A stretch of DNA of 64,000 nt from contig CANMXJ010000002.1 of NCBI GenBank assembly GCA_947501805.1, positions 62,001 to 126,000 on the forward strand, given 5' to 3'. Under the pieces are notes generated by a model. The model worked only from the letters and a program-made list of their open reading frames with translations, searched no databases and was not told the DNA's origin. Shown here piece by piece: positions 8,727-16,796 of the stretch. Position numbers and translations under genes: made by a program. Positions within the stretch are counted from its first letter, which is position 1. Each line of letters begins with the position of its first letter. This stretch comes from an uncultured Sulfitobacter sp. (GTDB taxonomy: Bacteria > Pseudomonadota > Alphaproteobacteria > Rhodobacterales > Rhodobacteraceae).

Positions 8727-9620
8727 TTATTGGTTGCCCAAGACCCGCTGGCGGTAAAGCTCTTTGACTTCTGCCGCGCCTTTTTCTCTTTTACGCGCTT
8801 TTTCTTCTTCGGTTTCTTCAAACAGACAGGCATATCCGGCCATCGGATTGTGTGTGTTGTCTTTCTTTTTCTTGTATTGAAGCTGCGCGATCTGGGCAGG
8901 GCCGTAGATGTTGTCGACGGGTGCGGTGGGCAGCACATTCAGGATCAGATGCCATACTGTCGTGACGACAGGCGTTACAACCAAGGCTATTACGACAAAC
9001 ACAAAACCCCATGTATGGCCGGTGTTGCCTGCAATGCCGACACTCACGTTCGAACTGCTGCGGCGGATATCCGCTCCTCCGTTCTGGGCGTAGATTTCGC
9101 TGATCAGTGTTGCAATGGTCTCGGACCCGGCGCTCTGGAATGCGGCTGCAATGGCGAACATTTCTTCCCAGAACAGATAGGGCGCGGTCAACAACAGAAT
9201 AAACGGATGCAGGATGTTCATTGGATCATCGGGATTGTTGCTGACACCTGTCAGGCTTGAATTCATCATGGCACCAGCCAAACCGGAGAACAACGCGATA
9301 CCTGACAGAATGGCGATGGCAGGGATAATGACCCAGAAACCGGTGCGGTCACGGTCATGCAAGCGGCGCATATTCAGCGACAGGCGCGGGATGAGTGTCA
9401 GGACGAAGACAATAAAGGAATCATAATAGAGCGGGTTCATTGGTGGAATTTCGCGGGCCAGCAAAAAGGTATGGACCTCAGCAATGTCACCCATCAGCGT
9501 GTACATTATGATGAGCCAGACAAGCAGAATAACGCCCCAATACTCCAAAGGCGTTGCGCGGCCCTGAAAGTTGAAGGCTTTCAGGACAAACTGCTCATAG
9601 ATGGAAAAGAATTGCTTCAT
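8727..9620 (-). CDS. DUF805 family membrane protein, extended
   Basis: 297 residues, about twice the usual DUF805 length. The DUF805 N-terminus is clear (FVLKAFNFQGRATPLEYWGV, residues 12-31), as is the signature after the second span (LNMRRLHDRDRTGFW near 81-95). Further hydrophobic segments at about 100-120, 140-165 and 205-230 bring the count to five or six spans. The C-terminal 50 residues are very charged (KKKKDN, EETEEEKARKREK) and should be cytoplasmic. Function is unknown; the family is often linked to envelope or stress proteins. It is monocistronic and flanked by a 108-base upstream gap. Confidence 0.87.
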   Translation of the reverse strand: MKQFFSIYEQFVLKAFNFQGRATPLEYWGVILLVWLIIMYTLMGDIAEVHTFLLAREIPPMNPLYYDSFIVFVLTLIPRLSLNMRRLHDRDRTGFWVIIPAIAILSGIALFSGLAGAMMNSSLTGVSNNPDDPMNILHPFILLLTAPYLFWEEMFAIAAAFQSAGSETIATLISEIYAQNGGADIRRSSSNVSVGIAGNTGHTWGFVFVVIALVVTPVVTTVWHLILNVLPTAPVDNIYGPAQIAQLQYKKKKDNTHNPMAGYACLFEETEEEKARKREKGAAEVKELYRQRVLGNQ

Positions 9621-9728
9621 TATGCCCGCCTCTTGATCTGATCTTTCCAGGAAAATCTCAACCTAAGATGGCAGGAGTGTGACGCGCTGCGATCCTTTTT
9701 GGGAAGGGTGCAGAGAATGCACAGGCTA

Positions 9729-10352
9729 TCAGTCAATACGCGTGGTCAGAACCTTGAACGCAATAGCGCCAAACGCCAATGCAAAGAACCCTTCGAACCA
9801 TCGTTTGGCGGAGGTGTAGGCTGAAGTCATGGGTTTGGATGAAAAGATAAGGGCATAAAGGTGGAACATGATCAGGCTTTGGAAACCTATGGCAAGAATG
9901 ACCGTGATCAACGCGTCAGGCGATGTGCCGGGCGGGATGCCAATCGCATAGAGTGCCCCGAAGAACAGCACGGCCTTGGGGTTTGTCAGGTGCAAGGCAA
10001 GCCCTTTGGCATAGGCGCGCAGTGGCGTTGTCGGGGCCATCGCTTTGGCCACCAGTTTGCTGCCCGCCCACGCAGATCGGGCGGATTTGAGTGCGAGCCA
10101 TGCAAGGTATCCGGCCCCGATATAGCGGATGATTTCAAACATCCAGACATTTGCCGCCATCACGGCACCAAGGCCAAATGCGGCTGACACGGACCAGATG
10201 AACGATCCCGTTGTGACGCCGGATGCAAGCGCCAGTCCGGCGCGCCGCCCCGATCCCATCGAGGTGCCCGCAATGGCAAGTGTCGCAGGTCCGGGGCTGC
10301 CCGAGGCAAGGAAAGCTGCAAACAGAATAACGGGCAGGTTGATATCACTCAT
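9729..10352 (-). CDS. LysE/RhtB family amino-acid exporter
   Basis: 207 residues with about six membrane spans. The N-terminal family signature is present (FAAFLASGSPGPATLAIAGT, residues 10-29) and is followed by the glycine-rich second span. The middle segment GLALHLTNPKAVLFFGALY matches the conserved LxNPKxxLF motif. Such proteins export amino acids such as homoserine, threonine or lysine by proton antiport; the substrate cannot be read from sequence. Its ATG overlaps the stop of the upstream 92-residue gene by 4 bases, placing it at the end of the pyrB-plsY run. A second member of the family lies at 15527-16141. Confidence 0.92.
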   Translation of the reverse strand: MSDINLPVILFAAFLASGSPGPATLAIAGTSMGSGRRAGLALASGVTTGSFIWSVSAAFGLGAVMAANVWMFEIIRYIGAGYLAWLALKSARSAWAGSKLVAKAMAPTTPLRAYAKGLALHLTNPKAVLFFGALYAIGIPPGTSPDALITVILAIGFQSLIMFHLYALIFSSKPMTSAYTSAKRWFEGFFALAFGAIAFKVLTTRID

Positions 10353-10627
10353 GGCGCAGCTCCGGTTTGGGGGGTGAAGGCGCGGACAAATGCGATGACC
10401 TTGGCGGCGGGCATTTCGCAGGGATAGAGTTGCGGTCCCTGCGCGAGATCATACAGATTCAGGCTGATGTAATCTGAGCCGCCCAGCTCTTCTACCACCA
10501 ATTTTATGGCACGGCCCGCGCTGAAATCGCTACGTGTCGCAACATAGCGTTTGCCGTTTGCAGTCCCTTTTATTGTAGCCTGCGGCAGCGCCTTTATGCG
10601 GCATACAACGTCAGGGGGTGAGATCAC
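10349..10627 (-). CDS. Small conserved-looking protein, unknown function
   Basis: 92 residues, read from a GTG at 10627 that overlaps the plsY stop (GTGA), while its own stop overlaps the start of the LysE gene (ATGA). Tight coupling on both sides supports that it is real, and a longer frame upstream is only plsY antisense-frame sequence. The protein has a basic N-terminal half (CRIKALPQATIKGTANGKRY) and a segment ending with LGGSDYISLNLYDLAQG, then CEMPAAKVIAFVRAF. The length and basic/strand pattern suggest a small alpha/beta fold. No function is recognised. Confidence 0.72.
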   Translation of the reverse strand: MISPPDVVCRIKALPQATIKGTANGKRYVATRSDFSAGRAIKLVVEELGGSDYISLNLYDLAQGPQLYPCEMPAAKVIAFVRAFTPQTGAAP

Positions 10628-11235
10628 CCCTTGTTCCCGATCTTTGGTTCGGTGCCTGCCTTGATCCGCCGGATGTTCTCGTGGTGGCGCACATAAAGCA
10701 GGATGGTCAGCAAAATCCCCAATAACAGGGCATGGCCGTATCCCAAGAACACAAGCAAGATCGTTGAAGCCGAGGCCGCTGCAACTGCGCCCATCGACGA
10801 TATACGTGTAAGGGCAACGCTGATCAGCCACGCAATACAGCAGCCGATGCCAACGGGCCAAGCATAGGCAAGCATGATACCAAGGAAAGTCGCAACACCT
10901 TTGCCGCCTTTGAACTTGAGCCAGACCGGAAAACAATGGCCGATCATCGCACTGAAGGCCGCGATCTGTGCAGCGGCCTCACCCGCAAAAAGCTGAGCGA
11001 GCAGCACCGCCACAGCACCTTTTGCTGCATCAAGCAGGAGCGTCAAAGCCGCTGCTGTTTTGTTGCCGGTGCGCAGCACATTGGTTGCGCCGATGTTGCC
11101 GGATCCGATTTCACGCAGATTGCCAAGGTTCATGACCTGCGCCAAAACCATACCAAAGGGGATCGATCCCATCAGATAGGCCAGCACGGCCCAGAGGATC
11201 AGCACGGTCGGAGATGAATCAATGGGTGGCATCAA
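10624..11235 (-). CDS. plsY: Acyl-phosphate:glycerol-3-phosphate acyltransferase
   Basis: 203 residues, five predicted spans. It acylates glycerol-3-phosphate from acyl-phosphate, the first step of phospholipid synthesis in the PlsX/PlsY route. Three family motifs are seen: GSIPFGMVLAQ (18-28), GSGNIGATNVLR (41-52) and KFKGGKGVATFLG near 107-119. It overlaps the upstream dihydroorotase-like gene by 4 bases and the downstream 92-residue gene by 4 bases, so it belongs to a compact pyrimidine/lipid operon. PlsX is not in the window. Confidence 0.95.
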   Translation of the reverse strand: MMPPIDSSPTVLILWAVLAYLMGSIPFGMVLAQVMNLGNLREIGSGNIGATNVLRTGNKTAAALTLLLDAAKGAVAVLLAQLFAGEAAAQIAAFSAMIGHCFPVWLKFKGGKGVATFLGIMLAYAWPVGIGCCIAWLISVALTRISSMGAVAAASASTILLVFLGYGHALLLGILLTILLYVRHHENIRRIKAGTEPKIGNKG

Positions 11236-12512
11236 GGGGCCTCAAATACACAGGTTCCGGCAACGTAGGTTTTCAGCACCTTACCTTGCATCCGCATCCC
11301 GTCAAACGGTGTGTTGCGCGATTTGGAGCGCAGTGTTGCACGGTCCATGACAAACGGGGCATTGGCGTCAAACAAGACCAGGTCGGCTGGCGCGCCAGCG
11401 GCCAGGCGGCCCCCAGGAAGGCCCAGACGATTGGCAGGATTGAACGATAGGGCGCGCCAAAGTGTTGGCAGGTCCATTAGTTCGGCATGCACCAGACGCA
11501 GCGCGGCGGGTAGTAGGGTTTCCAGACCAACAGCACCGGATGCGGCCTCTTCAAAAGGGAGACGTTTGGACTCTTCGTCCTGCGGGGTGTGCATGGAGCA
11601 GATGATGTCAATCAGGCCGGTCGCGACGGCTTCGGCAACCGCAAGTCTGTCGTCTTCATCGCGCAGCGGAGGCTTCAGTTTGAAAAACGTCCGGTAATCC
11701 GCCACATCCAGCGCATTCAGCGTCAGGTGGTGGATGCCCACGCCTGCGGTGATGTCCAACCCGTTGGCCTTGGCGCGGGCCAAAGCGGGCAAAGCACGGG
11801 CGGTTGTGATCTGGTCGGCGTGGTATTTTGCGCCTGTCATTTCAATCAAGGCGATGTCGCGATCCAGCCCCATACGTTCAGCCATGGGCGACACAGCAGG
11901 CAGACCGCGTAGAGAGGCAAACTTGCCAGACGTTGCCGCGGCCCCTGCACTCAGGATTGGTTCTTGCGGATGGGCAATGACCAGCGCGCCAAGGCTGCGG
12001 GCATAGGTGAGGGCACGGGAGAAGACCTTGGTATTCTTGATCACGTGATCGCAATCGGTGAAAGCAGCGGCACCGGCATCCATAAGAAAACCGATTTCCG
12101 TCATTTCGCGTCCCTCCCGCCCTTTGGTCAAGGCGGCCATGGGGATCACGTTGACGGGTGCTGCCTCATTGGCGCGGCGTGTCACAAATTCAAGCACTTC
12201 GGGGCTGTCAATCGCGGGGGCCGTGTCCGGTCGTGTGATCATGGTGGTGACACCACCCGCGGCGGCGGCCAGTCCGGCAGAGCGGTAGCTTTCCTTGTGC
12301 CGTTCGCCGGGTTCGCAGACCTTTACCCCAAGATCGACTATGCCGGGGGCCAGATATTTTCCTTGGCAGTCAATGACTTCTGCGTCAGAGGGCACGGGGG
12401 CCATATCTGTGCTGATTTGTACAATCTTGCCGCCAGAAATACTCAGCGTGCCTTGGGTGATGCTGCCCACTTCGGGGTCGATCAGCTTGGCATTGATGAA
12501 ATGCAGCGTCAT
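11232..12512 (-). CDS. Dihydroorotase homologue, probably inactive (PyrC'-like)
   Basis: 426 residues with full amidohydrolase length and clear class I dihydroorotase similarity (YLAPGIVDLGVKVCEPGERH, PPLRDEDDRLAVAEAVATGL, FNPANRLGLPGGRL). However, the metal-binding D-x-H-x-H after strand 1 reads D60-L-G62-V-K64, and the catalytic TDHAPH motif reads SMHTPQ (306-311) with Met307 in place of the Asp. His181 and His231 remain. The established parallel is the non-catalytic pyrC' of Pseudomonas, needed for ATCase assembly beside pyrB. I infer a structural partner for PyrB (13681-14628), with a true PyrC elsewhere. It overlaps plsY by 4 bases. Confidence 0.88.
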   Translation of the reverse strand: MTLHFINAKLIDPEVGSITQGTLSISGGKIVQISTDMAPVPSDAEVIDCQGKYLAPGIVDLGVKVCEPGERHKESYRSAGLAAAAGGVTTMITRPDTAPAIDSPEVLEFVTRRANEAAPVNVIPMAALTKGREGREMTEIGFLMDAGAAAFTDCDHVIKNTKVFSRALTYARSLGALVIAHPQEPILSAGAAATSGKFASLRGLPAVSPMAERMGLDRDIALIEMTGAKYHADQITTARALPALARAKANGLDITAGVGIHHLTLNALDVADYRTFFKLKPPLRDEDDRLAVAEAVATGLIDIICSMHTPQDEESKRLPFEEAASGAVGLETLLPAALRLVHAELMDLPTLWRALSFNPANRLGLPGGRLAAGAPADLVLFDANAPFVMDRATLRSKSRNTPFDGMRMQGKVLKTYVAGTCVFEAP

Positions 12513-12576
12513 TGCGGGCCTCTGGTCTGGATCTGGGTTGTGCTGTCTTGCCTGAAACGGCGGATCAAACCAAGCC

Positions 12577-13029
12577 TCATTTTGCGTCTCGCATGAGATC
12601 CGGCACTCTGGCTGCGTTCAGCTGTTCGGCGGTGGAAACAGGATAGGCAAGATAGCGTATCGCAATGCGTTGGCCTGATGTGAGTTTCACGATTACGCGG
12701 CTGCCGAATTGCGTCCATACGTTTGCGATATTAGACAGAGGGATTTGTGCGCGACCCTCGGCACCGTCATGGATCAAATGTCCGTCACTGATCCTCCAGC
12801 GATCCGATTTTGCATTGCGCCAGTGCATCAGGTCTTCGACTGCGAACCCTGTGGTCAGGGTCAACGCAACCAGAAACCCCCATGTGATTGGTAGCCCGAA
12901 ATACAGCGAGAACACCAGCGCAACAGTCGCGAGGGAAACAAAGGTGATCACGGCAGCGACCAACACCCTGCGCAGAAATACAGCGCGGGATGGCGCCCAG
13001 CTGATTTCGTCGGAGATTACCCGATCCAC
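12577..13029 (-). CDS. Two-span membrane protein, unknown function
   Basis: About 150 residues from a GTG at 13029; this start overlaps the preceding 33-residue gene by 13 bases. The upstream frame continues but contains the small gene out of frame. Two adjacent hydrophobic helices (VLVAAVITFVSLATVALVF and LPITWGFLVALTLTTGFAV) are followed by a soluble part with WRISDGHLIHDG, IPLSNIANVWTQFGSRVIVK and SGQRIAIRYLAYP. This pattern (two spans then strands with a hydrophobic/basic alternation) resembles bacterial PH-like domains but the assignment is inference. It lies inside the pyrB operon, 64 bases before the dihydroorotase homologue. Confidence 0.72.
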   Translation of the reverse strand: MDRVISDEISWAPSRAVFLRRVLVAAVITFVSLATVALVFSLYFGLPITWGFLVALTLTTGFAVEDLMHWRNAKSDRWRISDGHLIHDGAEGRAQIPLSNIANVWTQFGSRVIVKLTSGQRIAIRYLAYPVSTAEQLNAARVPDLMRDAK

Positions 13030-13118
13030 AGCATCATGCCGACAATACCAAAGGCCACAATCAGTGCAATCATGGCAATGCGGCCAGACATTTTCGGGTC
13101 GGGTTTGGGTTCTTGCAT
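13017..13118 (-). CDS. 33-residue single-span membrane protein
   Basis: Seen by reading the minus strand: an ATG at 13118 opens 33 codons ending in TAA at 13017-13019. The product starts MQEPKPDPKMSGRIAMIALI and ends in a hydrophobic helix (about residues 13-31) closing with MMLWIG. A short soluble proline-rich head before one helix is a common plan for tiny membrane proteins. It lies 25 bases after the 175-residue gene and overlaps the next gene start, which fits an operon position. A longer overlapping frame uses a poor GTG at 13122 and gives an unconvincing N-terminus. No function known. Confidence 0.65.
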   Translation of the reverse strand: MQEPKPDPKMSGRIAMIALIVAFGIVGMMLWIG

Positions 13119-13143
13119 ACACTTGGTCCTTGGGTTGAGAGGG

Positions 13144-13671
13144 TTAGCTGAGCGCCCACCAAAGCAGCACAGCAGCAATAACAGCCAGCACCACGACCAC
13201 CACTGATCCGCTGGCGCGGTTGCGCTGAACGGGGGATTTTGGCGATTCAGTCACACCTGTATAGGGCTGTGCAGCCTCTGCTTGCAGGTCAATTGGCGGG
13301 GTGTTGGCAGTTGTTTGGGCATAGGTGCCAATTAAGGTCAGTGCGGCACCGGGTGTCATCTTTGCCGCATTGCCGCCGAAAGCTAACGAATGTATCAGCA
13401 TGACCCAGCCGTCCAGTGCGGCCAGTTTGGCCCGGTCCCTTTGCAGGTCGGCTTCCTGTGCGTCGATCCCTTCGCGCAGGTATCCCGACAACCCGAGATC
13501 ATCCAGATCCGTAAGCGGAAACACTTCGACCCCATCAGGATTAAGCGTATCAAGGCCAAGCAGGGTCTGTTGTTTGTCTGCACTCTTGCGCAAGGCGCGC
13601 GCTTCGGCGGCCCCCATAGAAAGGGAAAAGACTCGTGTTGTGCCTGTTTCGCCTGCTGGAATGTCGATCAT
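13144..13671 (-). CDS. C-tail-anchored protein, unknown function
   Basis: 175 residues. The N-terminal 150 residues are soluble and mixed alpha/beta (MIDIPAGETGTTRVFSLSMG, ALRKSADKQQTLLGLDTLNP). After a proline/serine linker, one hydrophobic helix ends the chain (SVVVVVLAVIAAVLLWWALS), so the bulk should face the cytoplasm with a tail anchor in the inner membrane. It begins 9 bases after pyrB stops, on the same strand. I do not recognise a family. Its constant proximity to pyrB would be worth testing, because a tail anchor could tether the aspartate transcarbamoylase complex; that is speculation. Confidence 0.8.
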   Translation of the reverse strand: MIDIPAGETGTTRVFSLSMGAAEARALRKSADKQQTLLGLDTLNPDGVEVFPLTDLDDLGLSGYLREGIDAQEADLQRDRAKLAALDGWVMLIHSLAFGGNAAKMTPGAALTLIGTYAQTTANTPPIDLQAEAAQPYTGVTESPKSPVQRNRASGSVVVVVLAVIAAVLLWWALS

Positions 13672-13680
13672 GCCTATCCC

Positions 13681-14628
13681 CTAAACCAAAGCAGGCGCTG
13701 AGGTGTGCAAGTTCTGCGCCAACAGATCCATGACCGCCATGCGCACGGCAACACCCATTTCCACTTGATCCTGAATGACGCTGCGGTTGATGTCGTCGGC
13801 CAAGGTACCGTCAATCTCGACACCGCGATTCATCGGGCCGGGGTGCATGACAATGGCATCGGGTTTGGCATGTGCCAGCTTCTCTTCGTCCAGCCCGTAG
13901 CGATGGTAATATTCCCGCTCTGACGGGATAAATCCGCCGTCCATGCGTTCCTTTTGCAAACGCAGCATCATGACAACGTCGACGTCTTTCAATCCTTCGG
14001 CCATGTTATCGAATACCTCGACGCCAAATTCGCCAATTGCGGATGGCATCAACGTCGGAGGGCCAATCAGGCGGATGCGGTTTTCCATCTTGCCCAGCAA
14101 CATGATGTTGGAGCGTGCAACGCGCGAATGGGCGATATCCCCGCAAATGGCGATGCTTAACCGGTGCAGACGTCCCTTGGCGCGGCGGATTGTCAGCGCG
14201 TCCAGCAAGGCTTGAGTGGGATGCTCGTGTCGCCCGTCACCCGCGTTCAGCACCGCGCAGTTCACTTTTTGCGCAAGCAGATCCACTGCACCCGATTGCG
14301 GATGGCGCACCACCAACAGATCGGGGTGCATGGCGTTCAGGGTCATTGCCGTGTCAATCAGGGTCTCCCCCTTTTTGATTGAGGACGCTTGCATCGCCAT
14401 GTTCATCACATCCGCGCCCAACCGCTTGCCTGCAATCTCGAAACTCGCCTGCGTGCGGGTAGAATTTTCAAAGAACATGTTGATCTGGGTCAGCCCTTTG
14501 AGCGCGTCCACATGTTTGTGAGATTGGCGGTTCAGATCGGCATATGTGTCCGCCAGATCAAGGATGGTGGTGATGTCTGTTTGGGACAGATGTTCTATGC
14601 CAAGCAGATGGCGATGTGCGAAGGACAT
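13681..14628 (-). CDS. pyrB: Aspartate carbamoyltransferase catalytic subunit
   Basis: 315 residues. It condenses carbamoyl phosphate with aspartate, the first committed step of pyrimidine synthesis. Both signatures are intact: the carbamoyl-phosphate loop [20 protein letters not shown] (53-72) and [18 protein letters not shown] near 136-153, plus [12 protein letters not shown] near 255. No regulatory PyrI follows; instead the operon contains a dihydroorotase homologue with a damaged active site, as in the Pseudomonas-type class A transcarbamoylase. It is the first gene of the run; the 132-base gap before it is shared with the divergent uracil-DNA glycosylase. Confidence 0.96.
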   Translation of the reverse strand: MSFAHRHLLGIEHLSQTDITTILDLADTYADLNRQSHKHVDALKGLTQINMFFENSTRTQASFEIAGKRLGADVMNMAMQASSIKKGETLIDTAMTLNAMHPDLLVVRHPQSGAVDLLAQKVNCAVLNAGDGRHEHPTQALLDALTIRRAKGRLHRLSIAICGDIAHSRVARSNIMLLGKMENRIRLIGPPTLMPSAIGEFGVEVFDNMAEGLKDVDVVMMLRLQKERMDGGFIPSEREYYHRYGLDEEKLAHAKPDAIVMHPGPMNRGVEIDGTLADDINRSVIQDQVEMGVAVRMAVMDLLAQNLHTSAPALV

Positions 14629-14760
14629 TGGGCGCTGCCTTTGGATTTGTTGCTGTCTTATAGAGGGCAGGAGTGCGTTGCGGCAAGGCGTTGCAAAACG
14701 ATTGTGTTGCCCTAGCGATGAGGCATTTAGATTGTCCGCATGGCGGGATAAGTTAGGCAG

Positions 14761-15534
14761 ATGGAATCAGCGGACTTTCATAGCCATTTGGCACTTCTTG
14801 ACTGGCAGATCGAACTTGGTGCGACCGAAGCGATCATGGATGCGCCGGTCAACCGCTATGACGTGCCCGCCGTGGTGGAAAAACCGAAAGCCGCTGCTGC
14901 GCCTCCAGTACCGATCAATACGCCACGTGTTCAGGAAGACCCTGTTGCGGTCGCCAAAGAACGGGCGGCAGCCGCCCAGAATCTGGATGAATTGCGGGCG
15001 GCAATGGTGGCGTTCGAGCATTGCGCGCTGAAAAAGGGCGCGCGTAATCTGGTGTTCTGCGACGGTGTTCCCGGTGCACGGGTCATGATTGTTGGTGAAG
15101 CGCCGGACCGTGACGAGGACCGCGAAGGACAACCTTTCGTTGGACGTGCAGGCCAGTTGCTCGACAAGATGTTGGGAGCGGTTGACATGGGGCGAAACCA
15201 CGCCGAAGCACCGGTGTACATCACCAATGTCTTGCCTTGGCGTCCGCCACAAAGCCGTGACCCCAAACCAGAAGAGATCGCGATGATGAAGCCGTTCCTC
15301 ATGCGGCACATTGAATTGGCGGCCCCCGAAGTTATTGTCATTCTTGGTAATTGGTCCTGTCAGGCACTGCTGGGCAAGCGTGGCATCAGCCGTTTGCGTG
15401 GCCAATGGGAAGAAGTCGCCGGACGGCCCGCCTTGCCCATGTTCCACCCGACGTATCTGCTTCGCTCGCCTGAATTCAAACGCGAAGCCTGGACTGATCT
15501 GTTGGCCCTCAAAGCGCGGTTGGGAAATGGTTGA
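14761..15534 (+). CDS. Uracil-DNA glycosylase, family 4/5-like
   Basis: 257 residues. It removes uracil from DNA in base excision repair. The core shows [20 protein letters not shown] (108-127), [19 protein letters not shown] (153-163) and the C-terminal HPTYLLRSP with its catalytic-loop His. Two things are unusual for canonical family 4: motif 1 has Asp116 where Gly is normal (GEAPG), and only three cysteines exist (C88, C100, C200) where four normally hold an Fe4S4 cluster. The first 75 residues are Ala/Pro-rich and look like a linker. The LysE gene start overlaps its end by 8 bases. Confidence 0.9.
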   Translation: MESADFHSHLALLDWQIELGATEAIMDAPVNRYDVPAVVEKPKAAAAPPVPINTPRVQEDPVAVAKERAAAAQNLDELRAAMVAFEHCALKKGARNLVFCDGVPGARVMIVGEAPDRDEDREGQPFVGRAGQLLDKMLGAVDMGRNHAEAPVYITNVLPWRPPQSRDPKPEEIAMMKPFLMRHIELAAPEVIVILGNWSCQALLGKRGISRLRGQWEEVAGRPALPMFHPTYLLRSPEFKREAWTDLLALKARLGNG

Positions 15535-16141
15535 TCCGCTTACACTTCTGGCCTTTGTGCCTGCCGCGCTGGTACTGAACTTGACGCCCGGGCCAGATAT
15601 GATGTTCTGTCTGGGGCAGGGATTGCGATCCGGTCCGCGCGCCGCTGTGATGGCAAGTGCCGGTGTTGCCGCAGGCGGTCTTGTGCATGTGACCCTTGCG
15701 GGCCTTGGTCTTGGTGCCTTGATTGCCGCGCACCCTTGGGCGTTTGATGTGATACGCTGGATCGGTGTGGCTTATCTGCTGTATCTTGCCGCTCAAGTCC
15801 TGCGTACGGCCCCCCAACAAAGCGCGACGGGACCGGGTTTGTCAGTCTGGCGGGCGTTTGGGACAGGGTTTATTGTGAACCTGACCAACCCCAAGGTGAT
15901 CTTTTTTGTGCTCGCTTTTATCCCGCAGTTTGTGGTGCCGGAGGCGGGTAACATCCTTGGGCAATTCATTCTCTTTGGTGTTGTGATTGGCATTGGAGGG
16001 CTTGTGGTTAACGGTGGCGTTGGTGCATTTGCAGGGCAATTGGGTCGCGGTTTTGGGGCGCACAGCCGCAAACTTGGCTGGGTGTCGAGCGGCATTTTTG
16101 TCGTCCTCGCCGCCCGTTTGGCAGTATTGGAGCGTACATGA
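15527..16141 (+). CDS. LysE/RhtB family amino-acid exporter
   Basis: 204 residues, six predicted spans. The family N-terminus LTPGPDMMFCLGQGLRSGPR (17-36) and the conserved FIVNLTNPKVIFFVLAFIPQF are present. The ATG at 15527 is chosen because it starts [18 protein letters not shown], the usual family beginning; upstream codons are in the glycosylase gene. It overlaps that gene by 8 bases and moaB by 4 bases, so udg, this exporter and moaB are probably one transcript. Substrate unknown. It resembles the 9729-10352 protein in family only. Confidence 0.92.
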   Translation: MVDPLTLLAFVPAALVLNLTPGPDMMFCLGQGLRSGPRAAVMASAGVAAGGLVHVTLAGLGLGALIAAHPWAFDVIRWIGVAYLLYLAAQVLRTAPQQSATGPGLSVWRAFGTGFIVNLTNPKVIFFVLAFIPQFVVPEAGNILGQFILFGVVIGIGGLVVNGGVGAFAGQLGRGFGAHSRKLGWVSSGIFVVLAARLAVLERT

Positions 16142-16680
16142 GCAAGATCGACGAAACCCCTGATTTCATTCCCGTCCGCATCGCCGTGCTGACGGTGTCT
16201 GACACCCGTGATTTGTCTCAAGACCGGTCTGGCGACGTGTTGGTCGGCCGGATTGAAGCGGCGGGGCATCAGGTGGCGCAACGCCATATCATACCCGACG
16301 AGCGTGAATTGATCGCAGACCAATTGCGCCTGTGGTGCGCGAACGATGCGATTGATGTGATCATCTCGACAGGCGGTACGGGCCTGACGGGCCGTGATGT
16401 CACGGTCGAAGCGCACCGCGATGTTTATGAAAAAGAGATCGACGCATTCGGCACCGTTTTCACAATTGTCTCGATGCAGAAAATTGGCACTTCCGCTGTG
16501 CAGAGCCGTGCCACTGGGGGTGTCGCAAACGGCACCTATCTGTTTGCGCTGCCCGGCTCGCCGGGAGCGTGCAAGGATGCTTGGGATGAAATTCTGGTCA
16601 AACAGTTGGATTACCGCCACCATCCCTGCAATTTTGTTGAGATTATGCCGCGGCTGGACGAACATAAGCGTCGCAAATAA
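16138..16680 (+). CDS. moaB: Molybdenum cofactor biosynthesis protein B
   Basis: 180 residues. MoaB/MogA-type proteins adenylate molybdopterin before molybdate insertion by MoeA. Seen: IAVLTVSDTRDLSQDRSGDV (17-36), the binding loop VIISTGGTGLTGRDVTVEA (76-94) and LPGSPGACKDAWDEIL (140-155). The start overlaps the upstream exporter by 4 bases. It is separated from the other cofactor genes (moaD-moaE at 2.0-2.7 kb; fdhD-mobA-mobB-moeA at 29.5-33.5 kb). Downstream a weak hairpin-like repeat spans the stop codon, before a possible promoter for the efflux genes. Confidence 0.94.
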   Translation: MSKIDETPDFIPVRIAVLTVSDTRDLSQDRSGDVLVGRIEAAGHQVAQRHIIPDERELIADQLRLWCANDAIDVIISTGGTGLTGRDVTVEAHRDVYEKEIDAFGTVFTIVSMQKIGTSAVQSRATGGVANGTYLFALPGSPGACKDAWDEILVKQLDYRHHPCNFVEIMPRLDEHKRRK

Positions 16681-16718
16681 AGTTCGGTTTCCTGCGACGG
16701 AAATTTCTGTTTGGCGCG

Positions 16719-16724
16719 TATAAT
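16719..16724 (+). promoter_or_regulatory. Possible -10 box for the RND efflux pair
   Basis: A perfect TATAAT stands 73 bases before the membrane-fusion gene start. No good -35 element lies 16-18 bases upstream. Two overlapping inverted repeats sit there instead: TTTCC/GGAAA (16688-16703) and CGTCGCA/TGCGACG (16669-16675 and 16693-16699), the second spanning the moaB stop. An activator- or repressor-controlled promoter is possible, but the site is a sequence match only. Confidence 0.35.
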
Positions 16725-16796
16725 ACTTGTGACTTGGTATTTCGCGCCGGTCCACTAGATTACTGATTGAACAAGACGTCTCAGGAACGGATCACA

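Noticed and set aside
10628..10936. Upstream extension of the small gene at 10349
   Set aside because: The extra residues are rich in Cys, Arg and Pro and lie in another frame of plsY. The GTG at 10627 overlapping the plsY stop is the better start.
16669..16703. Intrinsic terminator after moaB
   Set aside because: Two inverted repeats are present but no run of T follows, so termination is not supported.
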